Shown piece by piece: positions 16,991-25,466 of a DNA stretch of 34,938 nt. The notes beneath the pieces are model-generated. The model saw nothing but the letters and a program-made list of their open reading frames with translations, did not search any database and was not told the origin of the DNA. The stretch covers positions 1 to 34,938 of the forward strand of contig JAFTHS010000002.1 of NCBI GenBank assembly GCA_017457295.1, written 5' to 3'. Position 1 is the stretch's first letter; each line of letters opens with the position of its first letter. Position numbers and translations under genes: made by a program. Origin of the DNA: Paludibacteraceae bacterium (GTDB taxonomy: Bacteria; Bacteroidota; Bacteroidia; Bacteroidales; Paludibacteraceae).

Positions 16991-18471
16991 ATTTGTGTGA
17001 GTTGGCGTCTCCATTGATTGATGTGGCTAATAGGTATAAAGTATGGAAAAGTCTCGGTACAAACCTCGTTGTTGGCTACGATAGTGATAGTGGCAGCAGT
17101 AAGGTGTGTGTCTCCGAGTTTGCTGAGTTGTTCGTGTAGTGTTTGCAATGCGCGTTGTGGGTTAGTGGCTTCCTGATGCGTTGCTTCGAAAGTCGCAGAT
17201 TGCTCGCCAATAGTAAGGCAATAACCCCCAGAAGTTACCTCGAAGCGGATATCTATAGGGATACGTCGTTTCGCATTCAGTGTGCGTATAAAAGAGGTGT
17301 CTAGATTGCGATAAAGCGTAGTGCGCGGAAGTATATCAACAGACTGGTTGACTTGAATCCATTCTCCATCCACGCGATTGATAGCAAAGCCTTTGTCGCC
17401 AAAGCATAGACCATCGCCATTATGAAGGACAATATGAGGGAGCAATTGTAGGCGCATAGATTTCCCACGTACTTCGATTACTTTACCGATTAGTTCCCCT
17501 GTAGATTTTGGCGTATCCCAATTGGCCATTTTAGTTGCGCGGTCGTGTAAGAAATAAGTGGTAGCACCACGATGGAAGGTCTTAGCAGGGTCGGGGGTGA
17601 AATCGTATTCGTAGATAGAAGGTGTGGAACTGGATTCCCATTGTGGGTTGCTATTTATCAACTGATCAAGCAGTTGGCGATAGTAAGCTACAATATTGGT
17701 GACATAATCGCGGTCTTTGAGTCGTCCTTCGATTTTGAAGGTTGTTACTCCTGCATCTATGAGTTCGGCGAGATATTGGCTGCGGTCCATATCTTGCAGC
17801 GAGAGCAAGTATTGTTGGTGAATAGGTAAATCGTTGTCATCTAAAATCTCGTTGCCATATTTGTCCAATAAGTCGTAGCGTTGGCGGCAGAGTTGTGCAC
17901 AACAACCACGATTGGCACTGCGATTCATTAGTACTTCCGAAAGATAGCAACGGCCGCTATAACTCACGCACAATGCGCCATGAACGAAAGCTTCGAGCTC
18001 AATATTAGGTGTAGTATGATGTATATTGCGTATTTGCTCCAACGACAATTCTCTTGCTAACACTACACGGCGAAAACCCAATTGCTTCAGATGGTTAATG
18101 TGTTCAGGAGTTCGGTTGTCGCATTGTGTGGAAGCATGCAAACGGATAGGTGGAAGGTCATAGTTGAGTAGGTTGAGGTCTTGGATGATAAGTGCATCTA
18201 CACCCACCTTGTATAAATCGTGTGCGAGCGCGCATGCGCGAGGATATTCGTCGTTGTGGAGTAGGGTGTTGAGTGTGACCAATACTTGGACATCAAAGCG
18301 ATGGGCGTATTCCACCAATGCCGCAATATCAGCTATGCTATTGCCCGCTGCTTGGCGCGCTCCAAACTCTGGAGCACCTATATAGACAGCATCGGCACCC
18401 GCTTGAACGGCTGCTTTTCCTACTTCTAAATCGCGAGCAGGAGCCAATAATGTTAATTTACAATTTGACAA
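16987..18471 (-). CDS. Peptidase U32 family protein (tRNA/rRNA hydroxylation type), without its C-terminal domain
   Basis: U32 proteins of the TrhP/RlhA type take part in prephenate-dependent hydroxylation of tRNA uridine-34 or 23S rRNA cytidine, and are now seen as RNA-modification rather than protease enzymes. The 494-residue product starts in the usual way (LTLLAPARDLE, GADAVYIGAPEFGAR) and has the U32 signature EAFVHGALCVSYSGRCYLS at 160-178, with Cys168, Cys175, Cys190, Cys191 and Cys195 as likely Fe-S ligands. It then continues through the C-terminal beta-rich domain to FIPISHINQWRRQ and stops, where relatives go on to a CxxC-rich tail. That tail is encoded by the overlapping next gene. 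It starts 52 bases after the methyltransferase gene. Which RNA is the target is not clear. Confidence 0.88.
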   Translation of the reverse strand: MSNCKLTLLAPARDLEVGKAAVQAGADAVYIGAPEFGARQAAGNSIADIAALVEYAHRFDVQVLVTLNTLLHNDEYPRACALAHDLYKVGVDALIIQDLNLLNYDLPPIRLHASTQCDNRTPEHINHLKQLGFRRVVLARELSLEQIRNIHHTTPNIELEAFVHGALCVSYSGRCYLSEVLMNRSANRGCCAQLCRQRYDLLDKYGNEILDDNDLPIHQQYLLSLQDMDRSQYLAELIDAGVTTFKIEGRLKDRDYVTNIVAYYRQLLDQLINSNPQWESSSTPSIYEYDFTPDPAKTFHRGATTYFLHDRATKMANWDTPKSTGELIGKVIEVRGKSMRLQLLPHIVLHNGDGLCFGDKGFAINRVDGEWIQVNQSVDILPRTTLYRNLDTSFIRTLNAKRRIPIDIRFEVTSGGYCLTIGEQSATFEATHQEATNPQRALQTLHEQLSKLGDTHLTAATITIVANNEVCTETFPYFIPISHINQWRRQLTQI

Positions 18472-18523
18472 ATTACTATTTACCGTTTATTTACGATTTA
18501 TTGTTAATAGAGTTGTTGTCGAT

Positions 18524-19051
18524 TTAACGAAGCATGTTGCTTAGTTCGTACATTACGATGCCCGCTGTAACGCTGACGTTGAGCGAATGTTTGGTACCAT
18601 ACTGTGGAATCTCGATGCAACCATCTGCAATATCCACTACCTCTTGTTGCACTCCAAAAACCTCATGCCCCATGATGATAGCAGTCTTTTGATGTGGTGG
18701 CAACTGCAAATCACTAAGCATGGTAGCACCGTGCGCTTGCTCAATGGCATAAACAATATAACCATCGGCTTGAAGAGTACGAACAGCATCAAGGGTGTGC
18801 TCGAAATATTGCCAATCTACAGTAAGTTCTGCACCGAGAGCAGTTTTGTGGATTTCGGTGTTCGGAGGGCAGCAGCATATGCCGCATAGCCATACACCTT
18901 GCAGACAAAATGCGTCTGCTGTGCGGAAAACGGCACCGATGTTATGTTGGCTGCGGACATTATCTAGTACCACAACGAGTGGTACCTTTTGCACTTCGTG
19001 GAAAGCCTCTGGAGTGAGGCGGTTCATTTCTTGTATGGTGGTTTTTTGCAT
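18524..19051 (-). CDS. TrmH/SpoU-family RNA 2'-O-methyltransferase
   Basis: The 175-residue protein is a compact SPOUT methyltransferase without an N-terminal RNA-binding extension. Motif 1 is NIGAVFRTADAF (Asn37, catalytic Arg43), motif 2 is IMGHEVFGV (126-134, Glu130) and motif 3 is IPQYGTKHSLNVSVTAG (148-164), which form the SAM-binding trefoil knot. The target (a tRNA ribose, as in TrmH or TrmL, or rRNA) cannot be read from this. An unusual Cys cluster (CGICCCPPN, 56-64) lies in the middle. It follows rimM by 58 bases, with a copy of a palindromic repeat in the gap, and sits among other translation genes (rimM, U32). Confidence 0.93.
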   Translation of the reverse strand: MQKTTIQEMNRLTPEAFHEVQKVPLVVVLDNVRSQHNIGAVFRTADAFCLQGVWLCGICCCPPNTEIHKTALGAELTVDWQYFEHTLDAVRTLQADGYIVYAIEQAHGATMLSDLQLPPHQKTAIIMGHEVFGVQQEVVDIADGCIEIPQYGTKHSLNVSVTAGIVMYELSNMLR

Positions 19052-19071
19052 AAGTATTTCTAGTTGTAATT

Positions 19072-19103
19072 CTATACCAAAGGTATAGCAAGGGTATACA
19101 AAA
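19072..19103 (-). repeat. 32-base palindromic intergenic repeat, copy B
   Basis: This matches the copy at 8682-8713 at 30 of 32 positions on the opposite strand. It contains TATACCAAAGGTATA (an inverted repeat) and a third TATAC box. It lies between rimM and the TrmH-type gene, which are otherwise in one operon, so it would be part of the transcript. Confidence 0.75.
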
Positions 19104-19109
19104 GTATGA

Positions 19110-19619
19110 TTATTCTTTGGTAAAAATAAATGGCAGACAAATGGTTATTTGTTTCTTTTCTTGTTGTATATCAATGATAAAATCTTCGTGCAATGGAATG
19201 AGTTGCGTGTTGTTGAGTGTGATCAGTGTGTTGATAGTAGTCTCATCCACATCTGTGATTGTGCCGAGTTCGCCTTGGTCGGTATCAAGTACGCTATATC
19301 CTACGAGACTCTGCCATGTGGGAAGAAGTTCATCGTCTTCGTTGATGTCGGATAGGAGCATATATGCTTGGCAACCAACAAGTTGCTGAGCAGATTGCTC
19401 GTCGTTGATTCGGTCGAGCTGGAAGATAAGTGAGTCGCTACCTTTACCTCGCCAATCAAGAACGCGGAAGGGGACAAGGATGTTGTTGATACTGAGAATG
19501 AGAAATGTGGCATCAGCATTGTCCCAATATTCGTTGCTCATAAGGCATTGAACTTCACCTCGTTTTCCGTGTGTGCGAGTTAGTTTGCCAATGGATATGA
19601 CCTGTTCGTTGGTAATCAT
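19110..19619 (-). CDS. rimM: Ribosome maturation factor RimM
   Basis: RimM binds ribosomal protein uS19 and helps mature the 3' domain of the 30S subunit. The 169-residue protein has the N-terminal RimM motif ISIGKLTRTHGKRGEV (9-24, shown by its Gly and Thr-His-Gly core) and a C-terminal PRC-barrel with LVGYSV and GELGTITDV strands and LIPLHEDFI near the end. Its length is normal. It starts 2 bases after the AddA-like gene, so the two are probably translationally coupled. Confidence 0.94.
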   Translation of the reverse strand: MITNEQVISIGKLTRTHGKRGEVQCLMSNEYWDNADATFLILSINNILVPFRVLDWRGKGSDSLIFQLDRINDEQSAQQLVGCQAYMLLSDINEDDELLPTWQSLVGYSVLDTDQGELGTITDVDETTINTLITLNNTQLIPLHEDFIIDIQQEKKQITICLPFIFTKE

Positions 19620-19621
19620 AA

Positions 19622-22600
19622 TTAGTACACTTTTGCTATTTTTTGCAAAGCAACATATACCACATATGCATCTACAGTATATCCCATTTGCTGTAGCATG
19701 AGTGTATAGTTGCGAAGTTGTTCGTTGTATTTGCTAATATGTTCGTTACCGAATTTGTAATCAATCACTTCTGCCTGATTCTGGTGGATGATTATTCGGT
19801 CGGGGCGATATGTCTTTCCCGTATTGGATAGTATGGTTTGCTCGGTAAGTATGCTCATTGATCCATCGAACCAATGCGTTTTACCTTCTCGTTGAAGGAG
19901 TTGTTGCAAATTATGCAACTGCTCTTGCATGGCAGGAGTTTGCTGCGCAGTAATCTTGCCTTCGCTGCGCATTTGTTGTAATGCTTTGGGAGCATCATCC
20001 CAAGTACGGATATTTTCGAGCCATTCATGCATCAAAATACCTAAGTCGATAGTTTCTAGGGGTGTATCTTGGGTATAGTCGTCTTCGGCTCGGCTGCGGA
20101 GTTTTAGGCGATTGCCAATAGGAGTGGAGATGTATTTTGCCTCGCGAGTATGGGTGTTGTTTGGCTTTTCAGGAGCAATAGTGGGGTTGTTGTCTGCGCG
20201 TAGGTAGGTATAAACACCTTCTTCATCAGATTGCAACAGAGAAGTGGTATCTATCACTTGGTCATAGAGATAAGATAGTAGTTGCCCAACGTTGGAAATC
20301 TTGATTTTGTTGTTGTTGGACTCGTACATTTGTCCGTACGCATACAATCGATATTTAGGGCGAGTGAAGGCGACGTATGTAAGATTGAGATTGTCGATGT
20401 ACTGCGAAATGATTTCGTTGATATATTCGTTGCAGAAGTGCGTTTTGAGTAGTTTGCTAGACAAAGACACCGCTACTAATGGCATTTGATTGAATGGCTC
20501 GTGGTTAGGTTTACACCAAAGAATTTCTCCTTGGCCAATTCGTTGTATATCCCAATTAAGGAACGGCAACATTACTATATCAAACTCTAATCCTTTTGAA
20601 CTATGAACTGTGAGAATTCGGATGGCGTTGGTGATAGCCGAAGTAGGAATAGTGACTTTGTTGGCTTTCTTTTCCCAATATTCGAGGAAGGCTTGCAAAT
20701 CGGATACTCGATTCTTGGTGAATTGATATACTTGATCTTGGAATGCCGTTAGATAGGGTAGTGCGCTAGATTCGCTGGTGAGTTCAAGCGATTGGATAAG
20801 CGTTTGCACTAACTCGTAGAGCGGCAGTTGAAATGCCAATTCTATCTCTTTATGCAGTTGCTCGGAGAAAGGAGCGTGGAGGTCTTGTATGATGCGCTGC
20901 GTGACCTCGTTGTCGGGTTGTAGATGCTGCTGCATTACTGCTAACAGGAGTTGCACCGCAGGGTGCGATTGCACACGCATTCCTTCGGCAGACTCGACAG
21001 GATAGTTTTTGGAGATTAAGTAGTTGGCTAACAATTCGGCATCGGAATTACGTCGTACCAACATAGCAATACGTCCCCAACTGATGCCTTCTTGCTCTAA
21101 CTGACGCAATTGCACGTCAATGGCATCTAATGTACGTTGTTCGACATCGGACTTGGTGCCGTCAAAGAATTGCAGTTGGAATAATCCAGGAAGGTCCTTC
21201 TTGGCTTCTTGGTGGATGGCGTCAGTATGATAGATAGATGCAATAGCATTAGCGAGAGGAGTGGATTCTTTCCAACCATTCTGGGTGATTGTTTGGTCCA
21301 CCCATTGTGCATAGTGATGAATGATGGATTCGTTCTCGTGTATGAGCAATTTGGCGGAGCGCCAATTATTTCCCATAGGAGGTTGCTGCACATGGTGGAA
21401 ATGATGGTGTACGTTGTTCAAGAGTTTCCAATCGGAATTGCGCCAACGATAGATACTCTGCTTGGTGTCGCCTACAATCAGATTATCGGACCCTTTGCTT
21501 TCTGCCTCGTTGATGAGTGGTAGGAAATTATCCCATTGCAGGGCACTGGTATCTTGAAACTCATCAATCATAAAGTGACGCAGATACTGCCCTACACGTT
21601 CGTAGATAAATGGGGCCTCTTGCCCATCAATGACCTCGTGAATAAGCGTATTGACATCGGATATAGGCACGCGCCCTAGTTGTCGGTTGGTGGTTTCTAC
21701 TTGTCCTGCTACGTCTTGCAACAACCCAACGGTGTAGAGATGATTTAGTATGGCTTGAGCCGTATGGTAATCTCTCACTTCGGTGTCGAAGGTTTGTACC
21801 ATTTCTTCATAGAGAAGATGTAAACCATTGTGATAGATTTGCATTACCTCTTGCTGTTGCTCTTTGGTAGTTTTGGTGGTAGTATAAAGCGTTTCTGGAT
21901 TGTCGAGCACACCGAGGAATTGATTGTTGAGCCCCTTCTCGATTAGATCAGTTGCCGAATAGTCGAGGAAAGCAGATACAGCGTGTTTGCGTGTGCCGAC
22001 TACTCCACTGAGTAGCACTTTGGCTTGTTGCTGGATCTGAGCAATATGGTGGATGGTATTGCTAGTGATTTGCAATAGTTGTTGCTGATATGTTCTTATA
22101 TTATCTTTGTTAGCAAAGAACTCTCTTAATTGGTTGATGTTGCGTTTGAGATCTTCTTTGTTGAGTTGTTGTGAGAAAGTGCTGACCAATTTGTGTGGAT
22201 TGGTGCTGCTATTTTCTTCTATATTGTGCTGCGTGAGTTCGGTAATCCAAGATATGATGTCTTGGTTTTCTTCTTGCTGTAGACGTATTTTTCGGAAGAT
22301 ATCGTCAACGGCTTGCTGTATGACTTCGTTGCTATCCATGGCAAGGTCATATGTGGTGGATAGCCCTAATTCCATAGCGAAGGTGCGAATCACTTGCTGA
22401 AAGAAGCCGTCAATAGTAGATACAGAAAAACGATTGTAGTCTTGGAGGATACCTATCAGTAGGTATCGCGCTTGCGTCTGAATGCTTTTTTCGTCGAGGC
22501 GTAGTTGTTTGGATAAGTCGTCGAAGAACTGCGACTCGGAGGGAGATTGCGAAAGCGTGTAAAGTGCGAGTAATATACGTTCCTTCATTTCCGCGGTGGC

Positions 22601-22750
22601 TTTCTTAGTAAAAGTAACCGCCAAGATATGACTATGAGGCATGAAATGTTGGTTTCGCACTTGATTGTCGCGAAACAACATAAGCAGATACTCTAGAGTG
22701 AGCGTGTGTGTTTTTCCACTTCCTGCAGATGCCTTATAGATGCTAAGCAT
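19622..22750 (-). CDS. AddA/RecB-like UvrD helicase-nuclease
   Basis: The 1042-residue protein is a superfamily 1A helicase fused to a PD-(D/E)XK nuclease, the arrangement of AddA/RecB, which resects double-strand breaks before RecA loading. Visible motifs are Walker A ASAGSGKTHTL (8-18), TFTKKATAEMKERI (motif Ia), DEFQDTS (motif II, about residue 400), VGDTKQSIYRWR (motif III), TVHSSKGLEFD (motif V) and VAFTRPKYRLY (motif VI). The C-terminal nuclease core is AEVIDYKFG followed by YNEQLRNY. AddAB enzymes need an AddB partner, but none lies in this window. It starts 27 bases after the Rieske-like lipoprotein gene and ends 2 bases before rimM. Confidence 0.92.
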   Translation of the reverse strand: MLSIYKASAGSGKTHTLTLEYLLMLFRDNQVRNQHFMPHSHILAVTFTKKATAEMKERILLALYTLSQSPSESQFFDDLSKQLRLDEKSIQTQARYLLIGILQDYNRFSVSTIDGFFQQVIRTFAMELGLSTTYDLAMDSNEVIQQAVDDIFRKIRLQQEENQDIISWITELTQHNIEENSSTNPHKLVSTFSQQLNKEDLKRNINQLREFFANKDNIRTYQQQLLQITSNTIHHIAQIQQQAKVLLSGVVGTRKHAVSAFLDYSATDLIEKGLNNQFLGVLDNPETLYTTTKTTKEQQQEVMQIYHNGLHLLYEEMVQTFDTEVRDYHTAQAILNHLYTVGLLQDVAGQVETTNRQLGRVPISDVNTLIHEVIDGQEAPFIYERVGQYLRHFMIDEFQDTSALQWDNFLPLINEAESKGSDNLIVGDTKQSIYRWRNSDWKLLNNVHHHFHHVQQPPMGNNWRSAKLLIHENESIIHHYAQWVDQTITQNGWKESTPLANAIASIYHTDAIHQEAKKDLPGLFQLQFFDGTKSDVEQRTLDAIDVQLRQLEQEGISWGRIAMLVRRNSDAELLANYLISKNYPVESAEGMRVQSHPAVQLLLAVMQQHLQPDNEVTQRIIQDLHAPFSEQLHKEIELAFQLPLYELVQTLIQSLELTSESSALPYLTAFQDQVYQFTKNRVSDLQAFLEYWEKKANKVTIPTSAITNAIRILTVHSSKGLEFDIVMLPFLNWDIQRIGQGEILWCKPNHEPFNQMPLVAVSLSSKLLKTHFCNEYINEIISQYIDNLNLTYVAFTRPKYRLYAYGQMYESNNNKIKISNVGQLLSYLYDQVIDTTSLLQSDEEGVYTYLRADNNPTIAPEKPNNTHTREAKYISTPIGNRLKLRSRAEDDYTQDTPLETIDLGILMHEWLENIRTWDDAPKALQQMRSEGKITAQQTPAMQEQLHNLQQLLQREGKTHWFDGSMSILTEQTILSNTGKTYRPDRIIIHQNQAEVIDYKFGNEHISKYNEQLRNYTLMLQQMGYTVDAYVVYVALQKIAKVY

Positions 22751-22777
22751 AGGTGGTTGTTGGGTGGTTGATGATGA

Positions 22778-23233
22778 TTAGTTGCGTATTTGCAATTGTG
22801 CACCTGTGGTCATATTGCGATATAGTGCGGTGTATTTCTTGAGTGGTTCGCGCGTGATACCTTTGGTAGGAATGCCTAATCCGAAGCTGATGTCGAAGAC
22901 TTCGCCGCATGTTTCGCAGGTGGCATAGAGTCCGTCAATGGTAAGTGGAGTAGTGCGCTTGACGCAGTGTGGGCAACATAAGTCAGCAGCATGGTAGGCG
23001 TTGTCCATTCCTATCCAAATGAGCAATCCAGAGTAGCCGATATGTTCGTTTTGCAATTTTTTCTCGGTGATGGTCATGACTTGAAAGCCATTGTCGATGA
23101 CGAAGTGTGGATACTCGCGAGTGATATAGAGAGTGTAATTGACCGGAGCATAGGGTATTGAGCTGCGGTAATTAACTTGCTCGCATGCAGCGAGCAAGAA
23201 TAAGAGACATATAATCCATCCCCTTTGTCTCAT
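22778..23233 (-). CDS. Rieske-like lipoprotein with Cys/His ligand change
   Basis: The 151-residue protein has a lipobox (LLAAC, Cys17), so it is a lipoprotein. Residues about 80-135 follow the Rieske pattern: ADLCCPHC (Cys87, His89), 16 residues, then CETCGEVFD (Cys106, Cys109), followed by the G..IPTKG...EPLKKY stretch usual after the second ligand box. In true Rieske proteins the second box ends in His (CxxH); here it is Cys, giving three Cys and one His, plus extra Cys86 and Cys90. It may bind an Fe-S cluster with altered potential or a zinc ion. Its ATG overlaps the stop of the FKBP lipoprotein gene (TGATG), so the two are made together. The function is not known. Confidence 0.75.
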   Translation of the reverse strand: MRQRGWIICLLFLLAACEQVNYRSSIPYAPVNYTLYITREYPHFVIDNGFQVMTITEKKLQNEHIGYSGLLIWIGMDNAYHAADLCCPHCVKRTTPLTIDGLYATCETCGEVFDISFGLGIPTKGITREPLKKYTALYRNMTTGAQLQIRN

Positions 23234-23703
23234 CAGTTGATACTTTGTAGTTGTACTCGGAAAATGAGTGTGGAGTAGGGAGGAATGAAACTGGTGTTTC
23301 CTTCAGAGCCCGCTCCATTCATTCCGTATCCCAAATAGTATGGAATATAGAATTCGTATTCGCCGAACTGATGCATCTTTTTGAGTCCTTCGGAGAATCC
23401 TGCAACGAAACTGCTCACATAGCCAGAGTAGGATTCTGCGGAATCGAATGTATAGCCCGTGATGAGTGTGCCATGGTATTTGATTGTTACCATTTTTGCA
23501 TCATCTGGGCGTGCAGAATGTTGCCATCCTGGGTCAATACATTTGTATTGCAAACCCGTGGGGGTGGTGATAACGCCTTCCTTCTTGGCATTGTCTTGCA
23601 ACCACAATTCGTTTTGCAATTTCCAATCCAACCAATTGTCTTGTTTGCATCCACATATTAATACGGCTACTAATAGCAGAGTGAAGATTTTTGTTGTTTT
23701 CAT
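23233..23703 (-). CDS. FKBP-type peptidyl-prolyl isomerase lipoprotein
   Basis: The 156-residue protein has a lipobox (LICGC, Cys19), placing it on the periplasmic side of a membrane. An FKBP domain follows: GLQYKCIDPG, VTIKYHGTLITGYTFDSA, the GFSEGLKKMHQFGEYEFYIP region (key residues Gly-Leu and Tyr-Ile-Pro) and LGYG...IPPYSTLIF.V.L near the end. Such proteins catalyse proline isomerisation during folding of exported proteins. Its stop codon overlaps the start of the Rieske-like gene. The 57-base gap from the EnvC-like gene holds no promoter match, so it belongs to the same operon. Confidence 0.93.
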   Translation of the reverse strand: MKTTKIFTLLLVAVLICGCKQDNWLDWKLQNELWLQDNAKKEGVITTPTGLQYKCIDPGWQHSARPDDAKMVTIKYHGTLITGYTFDSAESYSGYVSSFVAGFSEGLKKMHQFGEYEFYIPYYLGYGMNGAGSEGNTSFIPPYSTLIFRVQLQSIN

Positions 23704-23760
23704 ATCGAATGTTGTATTTTATCTAATTTTGGTTTGTTTGTACAATGTTTTTGTATCGTT

Positions 23761-24927
23761 TTATTGAGCTAACCACAGGCTAGGGTTGAGGATACTACGG
23801 TCTTTGTATATTTGGAAATATAACTCCGTTTTGTTGTCTTCGTTTTCGTCGGTTAGGATTTGTCCGATAGCTTGTTTGGCAGTGAGTTTGTCGCCTTGCT
23901 TTACGTATATCTTTTTGAGTTGCGAATATACAGTTCGGTAGTTACCGTGTTGCACGATTACAGCATAACTGCCATTCATTTGTGCGCACCATGTGACTTC
24001 GCCTTCGTAGATAGAACGAGCATCTGCACCTTGCACCGTTTGTAGGTAGATGCCCTTATTTTCTATTGTGACATGCTCGTGTACGGGATGTTGATGTTTG
24101 CCGAAGTGCCCACTAATATATCCTTTTTCTACAGGCCAAGGCATGCGTCCTTGATTGGCTTCGAAGCCACCAGCAATAAGCTGCTGCTCCTTGGTGAGTG
24201 TGGTAGTGGTGCGTACTTGTTTGGAGATGAGTTCTTCGATTTTCTTGTTGAGTTGATTGACTTTGTTTTGCTGTTGCTTTTGCTTTGCGAGCAAGTCTTT
24301 TTCTTTTTGCTTCAGCGACTTGAGCATGTCTTTTTGTTTGCGTTCGTCGCGTGTCAGCTTGTCTTGTTCGCGTTTTTGCGATTGTAGTGCTGTGGAACGA
24401 TTGGTCTTTCTTTGCTCTAAGAGATTGTTCTGAATATCTATTTCGGTTTGGATAGATTCGATTTGCTTGACTTGCTCTTTGCGATATGCTGCGAACTGCT
24501 GCATATATTGTATGCGGCGTACCAATTGCTGGAAGTTGTCGGCAGATAGCAGAAATAGCAATGGCGACTGTTGTATGTCGGAGTAGTGCGTTTCGCGCAC
24601 GAGCTTGGCATAATCGGCCTTGCATGCTTCTAGTTGCTTTTGCAAGTCGGCGCGTTTGTTGCGCAGTGTACCCATCTCGCCATTGAGTGCGTTGATTTCG
24701 CTTTGAATATTTCGAATCAATTTTTTGCGCGTCTTGATATCATTGTTCAGCAGATTGAGTTTGTTCTCGGTAGCCGTTTCACTTTTCTTAGTCTGCTTGA
24801 GCATTTTGCTGGTTCCTTCTAACTGCTGCTGCAATTCGCGTTGCTGCTTTTGCAATTCTTTGACATTCTGCGCTACCATTGGCAGTACCAACATACAGCA
24901 GAATATGTAGATGATGATTTTTCTCAT
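23761..24927 (-). CDS. Murein hydrolase activator EnvC-like protein (coiled coil plus degenerate M23 domain)
   Basis: The 388-residue protein has a signal peptide (about 1-19), a long Lys/Gln/Glu-rich coiled coil (about 20-250) and a C-terminal LytM/M23 domain. In the M23 part the zinc-binding positions are not kept: HPVHEHVTIENKG replaces H...G.D, YSQL replaces YAHL and LYFQIY replaces LHFE. So it should not cut peptidoglycan itself but, like E. coli EnvC, activate an amidase during cell separation. Its ATG overlaps the stop of the DUF4292 gene (ATGA, 24924-24927). The TPR / DUF4292 / M23 order is common in Bacteroidales. Confidence 0.92.
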   Translation of the reverse strand: MRKIIIYIFCCMLVLPMVAQNVKELQKQQRELQQQLEGTSKMLKQTKKSETATENKLNLLNNDIKTRKKLIRNIQSEINALNGEMGTLRNKRADLQKQLEACKADYAKLVRETHYSDIQQSPLLFLLSADNFQQLVRRIQYMQQFAAYRKEQVKQIESIQTEIDIQNNLLEQRKTNRSTALQSQKREQDKLTRDERKQKDMLKSLKQKEKDLLAKQKQQQNKVNQLNKKIEELISKQVRTTTTLTKEQQLIAGGFEANQGRMPWPVEKGYISGHFGKHQHPVHEHVTIENKGIYLQTVQGADARSIYEGEVTWCAQMNGSYAVIVQHGNYRTVYSQLKKIYVKQGDKLTAKQAIGQILTDENEDNKTELYFQIYKDRSILNPSLWLAQ

Positions 24928-25466
24928 AGTGGCAGTATTTCGCGTAGTGTTACTCGTTTGTATTTATGGGTATTGGTTTGCTGCGGTTCTTGCAGCGTAT
25001 TGTATTCTCGGTTGGAGAACTTGCATGTGATGTCTAATGTGTGCTTGCCCGATTGGTAGGACTGGTGTACTGATGCCTTTTTATCGGGGGCAATAGGTGA
25101 ATTGACCCAATCTTGCAATTGCTTGTATGATATATTGGGTTGTAGGATTTGATTTGCCCCTGCGTAGTCTAATGCCGTGTATCTGCGGTTCATCTTATCG
25201 AAAACCCAGACACTATCGGGAGTGGCTTCTATACGCACCATTTCGATGCCCAACATAGGTTGGACTGATAACACGATGAGTTGGTTGCGCCACATTCGCA
25301 TTGTGGAAGCCATATTGAACTGATGTTGGTCTAGCGTGAGCGTGAGTTGGACGCGCTGCGTCATGGTCTTGTAGCGAGTAGGTGTGTTCTTGGTGACAGA
25401 ACACGATGCCATACTGAGTAGCGCAACGAATAGTATTATATGTATGTGCTTGCGATTTATTTGCAT
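24924..25466 (-). CDS. DUF4292 lipoprotein
   Basis: The 180-residue protein has a lipobox ending at Cys22 (LLSMASC). The rest follows the DUF4292 pattern, with an LTL...FN beta stretch, VLSVQPMLGIEMVRIEATPDSVWV (key residues Gly-Ile-Glu and Asp-Ser-Val-Trp) and ALDYAG. The fold resembles outer-membrane lipoprotein carriers such as LolA/LolB, and a role in moving lipids or lipoproteins is plausible but not shown. It overlaps the TPR gene at its start by 10 bases and the EnvC-like gene at its end by 4 bases. Confidence 0.87.
   Translation of the reverse strand: MQINRKHIHIILFVALLSMASCSVTKNTPTRYKTMTQRVQLTLTLDQHQFNMASTMRMWRNQLIVLSVQPMLGIEMVRIEATPDSVWVFDKMNRRYTALDYAGANQILQPNISYKQLQDWVNSPIAPDKKASVHQSYQSGKHTLDITCKFSNREYNTLQEPQQTNTHKYKRVTLREILPL

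Noticed and set aside
19072-19103. Promoter inside the palindromic repeat upstream of the TrmH-type gene
   Set aside because: A TACCTTTG is present, but the nearest TTTG is only 13 bases away instead of 19-20, and the same sequence at 8682-8713 points away from the downstream gene.
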